A stretch of DNA of 64,000 nt from Cloeon dipterum (taxonomy: Eukaryota > Arthropoda > Insecta > Ephemeroptera > Baetidae), in contig NC_088787.1 in NCBI RefSeq assembly GCF_949628265.1, forward strand, positions 13,072,501 through 13,136,500, given 5' to 3'. A model generated the notes under the pieces. It was given only the letters and a program-made list of their open reading frames with translations. It did not search any database and was not told the DNA's origin. Positions 62,228-64,000 of the stretch are shown in pieces. Position 1 is the first letter of the stretch, and every line of letters begins with the position of its first letter. The translations under genes and the position numbers were made by a program.

Positions 62228-64000
62228 CAGGAGAACTCACATCAGCACTGCGGTCTGCCGGGCGGCGCTCGGCTTTGAAAGTGTACTGTGCATATTGCAG
62301 ATAAAAAAGAGTGAACATCAAAATTCAGTCTCGTAGCGGTGCCGATCCAAAATCAATATCCAGCAGGTTTAATCAATTTTCGTTCAGCGAAAATTACAAA
62401 ATAATGAAAAATCGTGCATTTGCGATTTTACGATTTTGAGTTGACCAAAATAAAACTCAATATTTTCATTTTTGAAAAAACCTGTTTTGGAGTTAATCCC
62501 AGTTATTTGGGTAGCCAAGCGCCAAAAGCGTTTCTATCACAGTCAAGCGACGCGCTCTCCAGCCTACAGAGTGCAGATATTGATTTTAGACAGCTCTGCA
62601 AAAGCTACGTGCAAGCTATGACAAGTTGTGTGAGTCTGACGTGAATCTCGAAACATTCAGCAACACCGAACAATCGCTAGAGGCCGTCGGATTGCAGAGT
62701 TTATTGATTTAACTTGATTGAAAAATAAAATCTGCAATCCGAGGCGCAGGCAAGAGGCCACACTGAGTCAAGTCTGTCGCAAGTGAAGTCAAATAGTGCC
62801 AGCGTGCGCCAATCAGATGTGAAGTTTTGTGCCCAAAAGTCATGAGAGAAGTGATTTTGGTGTTTGCGATTTAAGTGTTGTCGTGTAAATTGAAAGTTAG
62901 TCACCAGCGCGCGCCTATCCTTTAATCCTTACCGCAGACAACTCTCAAACTAATCGCAACTACAGTGAATATTTCTTAAGAGCTGTCTGCGCAACAGGCG
63001 ATGGTGCTGGTCGAATCAAGATTTAATTAGATTTTATAATTGCTGATCAATTGATACACGTACATCTCACACGGTGCAATCTGATATGCAACTTTCAAAG
63101 AAAAAAACCAGGTATAGACGGTTAGTGGATCAAATTCTTTATTTTTTTATTTTTTTTTTATTTTTTTTGAATAAGTATACTCTGGTTTTATTATTTAAGT
63201 GCATATCAAGAGTAATTTCGCAAGAATTCCAGTAAAAACATGCATCAAATATAGAAAGTGAGAGTATAGTAAAAAACGGATTCCCGGCCACTCAATAGAA
63301 TTTTGGGGTCAATCAATTTTGGTCAATCCACTGTCGCTTGTTGAGATGTGAGTGAGAAATGGTTAATAGGCGGATGATTGATTCAGTCAAGACAGAGTTA
63401 GTAGCAGCAGCAGTGAGAGTGAGGGGATTGGGTTAAGTGATTACCGATGCACACAAAACGCGCTATTGCTCACCAGACGGTCGCAGTACGGCACCTAAAA
63501 TAGAGAGCCCAAATTACATTCACACACTAAATTTTAGTATTGTCGGCGACCAATGCTTTGTTTCGCACTTTAGCCAGGGGATTATTTTAGTGAGAATTAG
63601 TTCAAAAACGGGTTAGGCGTGGTTAGCGCTCCCAGCAAGCAAAAAACCATGCTGTTTTTTTTATTTGTTGCACAGATTTCCCTTGTATTTTAATGTGATG
63701 TGTATTGGTATTTGACGATAAGAAATTTCATTGGTATGGAAAATGGACTCTAAATCTATCAAGTGAGCGCTCTAATTATGGTTTTATGTACAGGATTTTG
63801 GAATTTGTAAAATCAAGGCTTCTCTAAAAATATTTAAATCCGCAGTTTGCAATCAATTATCGAGTCAGAAAATTACTCTACGCGGAATAAAATGGAATTT
63901 ATTAATTTCTAAAATTACTATAGAAATGCAAAAATCTGCGGAGAGTAAAATTTGAAGATGCCGGCAAATTTAAATTAAAAAATTTAACGAATTGCCGCAA
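62228..64000. other. Probable intron/upstream DNA at right edge
   Basis: Apart from the candidate short exon at 63446/63474-63494 (minus), no coding segment is supported. A poly-T/A-rich patch is at 63138-63170. Confidence 0.4.

Overview
This is a 64 kb stretch of an arthropod, almost certainly insect, nuclear genome. It has spliced genes with GT-AG introns, 5' non-coding exons, AATAAA poly(A) signals, AT-rich introns and many DNA-transposon remnants. A gene for the neuropeptide elevenin and an insect-style Skp1 and UGT support this. The species cannot be named from the window. Exons were joined by eye from splice sites, reading phase and family resemblance. For five of the main genes (Suv4-20, harmonin, UGT, Skp1 and elevenin) the exon sums close on a complete reading frame, as do both ankyrin genes.

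Layout. 1-2.7 kb: the 3' exons of ribosomal protein S10, with a peculiar duplicated intron end/acceptor, after a truncated hAT-like element. 2.7-12.4 kb: a nest of transposons, made of a long-terminal-inverted-repeat element (3038-12399), a palindromic MITE in its left arm, and two nearly identical 1.7 kb hAT-type elements that together carry one outer 8-bp target duplication. 13.8-17.6 kb, minus: Suv4-20 histone H4K20 methyltransferase, six coding exons, 670 aa. 20.2-35.4 kb, minus: harmonin (USH1C-like) scaffold, 17 coding exons, 896 aa, its introns carrying small hAT MITEs and another repeat family. 37.0-40.55 kb, plus: a six-coding-exon UDP-glycosyltransferase (521 aa). 40.6-42.1 kb, minus: Skp1 (162 aa), tail to tail with the UGT.

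43.5-55.3 kb: a tandem segmental duplication. Each unit holds one ankyrin-repeat gene on the plus strand. The first copy encodes about 852 aa, the second about 540 aa because of an in-frame deletion of about 322 codons that keeps the C-terminal tail. Each copy seems to have a short first coding exon about 250-280 bp upstream.

56.2-59.4 kb, plus: elevenin neuropeptide precursor (129 aa) with a TATA-type promoter and a 5' non-coding exon. 59.4-62 kb shows no gene. 62.0-63.5 kb, minus: possible 3' exons of an unidentified cysteine-containing, Gln/Pro-rich protein running off the right edge.

The genes do not form one pathway: a translation component, a chromatin enzyme, a PDZ scaffold, a detoxification enzyme, a ubiquitin-ligase adaptor, two lineage-specific ankyrin proteins and a neuropeptide. 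The most unusual content is structural: the composite hAT arrangement, the chimeric RpS10 exon, and the diverging ankyrin pair.
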